DNA from: Rhodobacterales bacterium UBA3077
GTDB taxonomy: Bacteria > Pseudomonadota > Alphaproteobacteria > Rhodobacterales > Rhodobacteraceae
NCBI GenBank assembly: GCA_002366685.1
Contig: DFBP01000094.1
Location: forward strand, 32,708-41,182
DNA: 8,475 nt
Reading direction: 5' to 3'
Shown in pieces: positions 5,248 to 8,475 of the stretch (the first letter of the stretch is position 1; each line of letters starts with the position of its first letter). A program made the translations under genes and the position numbers. The notes below the pieces were generated by a model. That model was not told where the DNA came from, made no database searches, and saw only the letters and a program-made list of their open reading frames with translations.

Positions 5248-7959
5248 ATGCGTTCCCAACGCTTAACCCGACGATCATTTCTGCAAGGTTCCGCGGGCAT
5301 TGTGGCGATCAGCATTCTACCAGTGCCGGGTTTGGCTCAGGCCCGGCAGGACAATACCGCAGGCATAGCCACGCAGCGCATTGACGGACGCGCCAAAGTA
5401 ACCGGACAAAAAGTTTTTGCGCGCGATTTCAGCGCGGCTGATATGGGATGGAGCGGCTCTGAATGGTACGCGCTCTATGCGCGCGCTATTACCACGTCTC
5501 GCGTATTTTCCGGGATGAGCCTTTCACTTCTCCCACCCGAAATAGCTCCGGCAAAAGTGATTTATGGAGATGATCTCTCATCAAGCCAGCGCGCGCCGCT
5601 CCTCACCGGAAAACGTGATTTGCATCTCGACACCCGGAGCCATTTCGACCGTCCGGATAGTTATAATTACGACTTGATCGTCCAGCGTGGTAACGCGGCA
5701 GACTACCTCGGGCAAGCCGTCGCCCTCATGCTGTTTGATAGCCGCGAAAGCTACCTTGCCGCCAAATCTGCAATGCAATTCCGCGACTCTGACTTCCAGA
5801 GTTACGGCGCCGAAGCCGAACCAAAACCACCGGTTATTTTCAGCCCCGAAACGCTTTTTGTGCGATACGATCATGACGCCACCAGCTTTTCCTATGCACA
5901 GGAGTCCGACGCGGATTACAAAACCAACGCGCCATTTTTCCAAAGCCGGATAACAGATTATCTTGAGTCCCACCCTGACTTGATCCAACACAGCTTCGCC
6001 GCCGACATGCAGGCCATGGACCCCATGTTTATGGAGCCGGAATCCGGTTTGGTTTGGATTGATGGTCTTGGCAACACCCTGCGCCTTGTTCTTGGCACCC
6101 AATCGCCCGATGGGGATATCAAAGACATTGTCAGCATGTATGACAGCCCCGATGCGCCGCTGCATCTTGAAAACGTGGAACTCACAAGCTGCTACCCCGG
6201 TGGCGGGTTTGGCGGGCGGGATTCCTCGCCGTTTTCACTGATGCTCGCGCTTTGTGCCCCCTATTCCGAGGGAAACCCGGTGCGCCTGTCCTATGATCGG
6301 TTTGAGCAATTCCGCGTAGGCCTCAAGCGCCATGCCTGCACGCTTAGCGGGATGGTCGCGGTCAAACCCGATCAGAAAATCATGGTGAACCAGATGGATT
6401 TCACCTTTGACGGCGGTGGTCGGCGAAACCTGAGCCCTTACGTGGCCCAACTCGCCGCGCTTTGCTCAAGCGGGTCTTATGATATTCCGATGGCCAACGT
6501 ACATGCCGAGGCGGTTCACTCCACCAATATCTCGGGCGGGTCGCAACGCGGATTTGGCGGGCCGCAGGCCTATTTCGCCATTGAAACCGCGCTTGATGAA
6601 GTCGCCAGCCAACAAGGGTGGGACCCTGTTGATTTCAGATTGAAGAATGTCGTCTCGGAAGGCGACCGAACGGTTTCAGGTGGTGAAATCAACCAATCCC
6701 TTCGGTTGGAAGAAATGCTGGAAACAGCGCGCGCACACCCCGTTTGGGCCGAGCGCGCCAAGATTAAGGCAGCCTATGCCGCCAAGGGGCAAACTTATGG
6801 AACAGGTGTTGCCATGTCGATGCAGGCCTATGGCACATCGGGCGACGGAGTGGTCGCGTCGGTCACCATCAATGAGGCGGGCGAAGTATCCGTTGCCTCG
6901 GACGCGGTGGACATGGGCAATGGCTCGGCGACCACGCTCGCAACGGTAGTTGGTGAAGTATTGGGCCGGAATGCCAGTTCCATCGAAATGGGCGGCTATA
7001 GCCTGTTTGGCGAAACCGGCCTGCACACCGCCTCTGGCGGCAACTGGGATGACCCGATGTGGACAGCCAAGGGTGTTGGCTCCTCATCCGCTTGCCTCAC
7101 CGGCCTCCACCAAGTGCACGTGGTTCAGCAAGCCGCCAAAGCTTTGTTCCTCACAACCTTTTTGCCGCAAGCGCAAAATGCATGGGAGTTGGACAGCCTG
7201 AAAATGGAACAAACAAAGTGGGTGGATGGCTTCCTCACTTACCTCCCCGGCGGCAAAATGCCCCTTGCCCAATCTGATTTAGCAGAATGGAATTTTGCCA
7301 ATATGGGGGTTTCTTCAATGCTCGCCCACGGGTTTTACCAAGGCACTTGGACCTCGGGCGAGTATGACCTGTTTGGCAAAACGCGGCTAGAAATAGATGG
7401 CCTCGCTTTCACTTCCAGCTTGGGAGGCGGCTACACCGTGATCCCGAGAGAAAACACGATTCCGCCGCAAGGGAACCCGCGGGATGGCCGCTATGTCTGG
7501 GCACCGGCTGTGAACCTGATCGGCCTTGTCGTTGATAAAACTACAGGCCTTGTGCAGGTCGAAAACGCAGTCACAGTGCTAAACGCCGGTAAAATCCATG
7601 TGGAACCACTGGTCTCCGGCCAAGCCCAAGGCGGCCTCGCTATGGCAATTGGCTATACGTTGTTTGAGGATATGCCGCCCGGTATGAGCGGCCCTGCCAA
7701 CGGAGAATGGAACCTCAATACCTATCACGTGCCGCGATATGGAGATGTTCCGTTAAACAATGGCTATGCCGAGGGCAAACGAAATCAGGAGCTGGTACTT
7801 CTGCCCGACAACGGTGAAGCCTCTGGCCGCGGCATAGCCGAGGCGGTGATGGTCTCCATCGCACCGGCCATTTCAAATGCCCTGAAAGACGCCTGCGGCC
7901 AGCGGTTCACATCCCTCCCGATTACAGCAGAAAAAATTCGCGAAGGTTTGGCACAATGA
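5248..7959 (+). CDS. Tat-exported molybdopterin-binding large subunit, xanthine dehydrogenase/aldehyde oxidase superfamily
   Basis: This is the catalytic subunit of a molybdenum hydroxylase, which oxidises an aldehyde or N-heterocycle using water as oxygen donor (family knowledge); the substrate is unknown. The 903-residue chain starts with a twin-arginine signal, LTRRSFLQ (6-13), a hydrophobic stretch and an AQA cleavage site (30-32), so the mature enzyme is expected in the periplasm. The hammerhead-like start RIDGRAKVTG (44-53) follows. Cofactor motifs are MEP (262-264), GTQSP (283-287), GGGFGGRD (318-325), RGFGGPQ (434-440) and GSSSAC (611-616). The catalytic glutamate is probably E865 in RGIAEA, where related enzymes usually have GxGE; Ala replaces the second Gly. 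At 903 residues it is longer than the common 730-780-residue two-subunit type, with extra sequence at about 75-245. The frame is open to a GTG at 5173, but ATG 5248 gives a proper Tat signal and has AGAGGC before it. The stop overlaps the next start by four bases. No CO dehydrogenase AYxCSFR motif is seen. Confidence 0.9.
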   Translation: MRSQRLTRRSFLQGSAGIVAISILPVPGLAQARQDNTAGIATQRIDGRAKVTGQKVFARDFSAADMGWSGSEWYALYARAITTSRVFSGMSLSLLPPEIAPAKVIYGDDLSSSQRAPLLTGKRDLHLDTRSHFDRPDSYNYDLIVQRGNAADYLGQAVALMLFDSRESYLAAKSAMQFRDSDFQSYGAEAEPKPPVIFSPETLFVRYDHDATSFSYAQESDADYKTNAPFFQSRITDYLESHPDLIQHSFAADMQAMDPMFMEPESGLVWIDGLGNTLRLVLGTQSPDGDIKDIVSMYDSPDAPLHLENVELTSCYPGGGFGGRDSSPFSLMLALCAPYSEGNPVRLSYDRFEQFRVGLKRHACTLSGMVAVKPDQKIMVNQMDFTFDGGGRRNLSPYVAQLAALCSSGSYDIPMANVHAEAVHSTNISGGSQRGFGGPQAYFAIETALDEVASQQGWDPVDFRLKNVVSEGDRTVSGGEINQSLRLEEMLETARAHPVWAERAKIKAAYAAKGQTYGTGVAMSMQAYGTSGDGVVASVTINEAGEVSVASDAVDMGNGSATTLATVVGEVLGRNASSIEMGGYSLFGETGLHTASGGNWDDPMWTAKGVGSSSACLTGLHQVHVVQQAAKALFLTTFLPQAQNAWELDSLKMEQTKWVDGFLTYLPGGKMPLAQSDLAEWNFANMGVSSMLAHGFYQGTWTSGEYDLFGKTRLEIDGLAFTSSLGGGYTVIPRENTIPPQGNPRDGRYVWAPAVNLIGLVVDKTTGLVQVENAVTVLNAGKIHVEPLVSGQAQGGLAMAIGYTLFEDMPPGMSGPANGEWNLNTYHVPRYGDVPLNNGYAEGKRNQELVLLPDNGEASGRGIAEAVMVSIAPAISNALKDACGQRFTSLPITAEKIREGLAQ

Positions 7960-8468
7960 GTTTTCCGATAACGATAAACGGTACGCTGCATCAAGTGGAT
8001 GACAGCCTTTCAGGCACCAAGCTTCTTGATTACCTTCACGAAGTTACCAACCTGACCGGCACCAAGCTTTGCTGCGGAATCGGTATTTGCCGCGCTTGTA
8101 CCGTTTCGGTGCGCAAGGCGGGGAATGATTATGCCGAGCCGATGATCGCTTGTTCAACCCCGCTCAACCTGCTCAGTGGGGCAGTTATTACCACAATCGA
8201 GGGCGTGGCTGAAGGGGATCGGCTCTCGGCCATCCAGCAAGCCTTTCTCGATAACTTTGCCTTCCAGTGCGGTTACTGCGCGCCGGGATTTATTATGGCT
8301 TCGGAAGTATTCCTGAGCTGGCTCCAAACCGCGCAGGTCAGCGAAGCGGAGCTCGATGGCCTGATCGAAAATGCTATCGGTGACCACATTTGCCGCTGTA
8401 CGGGATATATTCGATACTACGAAGCCCTGCGCGATGTTGCGGTGAAAACGCTGGAGGCAAAGCCATGA
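7956..8468 (+). CDS. [2Fe-2S] small subunit of molybdenum hydroxylase
   Basis: This is the electron-transfer subunit that carries two [2Fe-2S] clusters from the molybdenum site toward the external acceptor. The 170-residue product has both family clusters. The plant-ferredoxin-type N-terminal domain uses C40, C45, C48 and C66 (C-x4-C-x2-C-x17-C). The helical C-terminal domain uses C105, C108, C146 and C148, within QCGYCAPGF and CRCTGY; Q104 is the usual residue near the pterin. There is an additional C39 beside C40, and Arg47 stands where Gly is usual in the CGAC motif. No signal peptide is present, so it probably folds with the large subunit and is exported with it by the Tat system (known for related enzymes, inferred here). 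It starts within the large-subunit stop (ATGA), and its own TGA overlaps another ATG, showing translational coupling. Length is typical (150-180). Confidence 0.93.
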   Translation: MSFPITINGTLHQVDDSLSGTKLLDYLHEVTNLTGTKLCCGIGICRACTVSVRKAGNDYAEPMIACSTPLNLLSGAVITTIEGVAEGDRLSAIQQAFLDNFAFQCGYCAPGFIMASEVFLSWLQTAQVSEAELDGLIENAIGDHICRCTGYIRYYEALRDVAVKTLEAKP

Positions 8469-8475
8469 ACTACCG
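8465..8475 (+). CDS. Start of a third gene of the hydroxylase operon, cut by the window edge
   Basis: An ATG overlaps the small-subunit stop as ATGA, the same arrangement as the junction before it. Only Met-Asn-Tyr and part of a codon are visible, so the product cannot be identified. In related two-subunit enzymes a cytochrome c, an FAD subunit or an XdhC-type maturation factor often follows. The repeated ATGA overlap is the only evidence that this is a gene. Confidence 0.4.

Noticed and set aside
5581..6165. 194-codon minus-strand open frame inside the hydroxylase large-subunit gene
   Set aside because: It lies wholly within a gene with clear family motifs on the other strand and shows no domain of its own.

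Overview
The window looks like chromosomal DNA from a Gram-negative proteobacterium, most likely an alphaproteobacterium. This rests on the gene families (HoxF-type diaphorase, Pit and Na/Pi transporters, a Tat-exported molybdenum hydroxylase), Shine-Dalgarno starts and tight 4-base gene overlaps. No 16S or other taxonomic marker is present, so the placement is tentative. I see no mobile element, tRNA, rRNA or CRISPR array.

Left edge to 917, minus strand: the N-terminal third of a fused NuoE-NuoF protein of the HoxF type, the NAD-binding diaphorase subunit of a soluble NAD-linked [NiFe] hydrogenase. The gene leaves the window on the left. Any partners (hoxU, hoxY, hoxH) would lie beyond that edge.

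918-1293: a divergent intergenic region of about 375 bases with no convincing gene. It holds a perfect 8-base direct repeat with copies 42 bases apart and two 8-base palindromes, all close to the hoxF start. These are candidate operator elements.

1294-5108, plus strand: a compact three-gene unit made of a PiT-family phosphate permease, a single-domain universal stress protein with an ATP-binding motif, and a Na/Pi-cotransporter-family protein with a PhoU-like C-terminal domain. The gaps are 29 and 9 bases. Two unrelated phosphate carriers flank a nucleotide-binding protein, which suggests a phosphate or energy homeostasis unit; no Pho box was convincing.

5109-5247: a short AT-rich gap, probably containing the end of the phosphate unit and the promoter of the next operon.

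5248 to the right edge, plus strand: a molybdenum hydroxylase of the xanthine dehydrogenase/aldehyde oxidase superfamily. The large molybdopterin subunit comes first and carries a twin-arginine signal peptide. It overlaps the [2Fe-2S] small subunit by ATGA, and that gene overlaps a further start codon, also by ATGA, at the right edge. No FAD subunit is seen. The enzyme is probably periplasmic and would pass electrons to a cytochrome or another carrier, and its substrate cannot be told from sequence. The most unusual details are the altered ligand residues in the HoxF NuoE-like domain, the cysteine in its glycine-rich nucleotide loop, and the pit-usp-Na/Pi arrangement.
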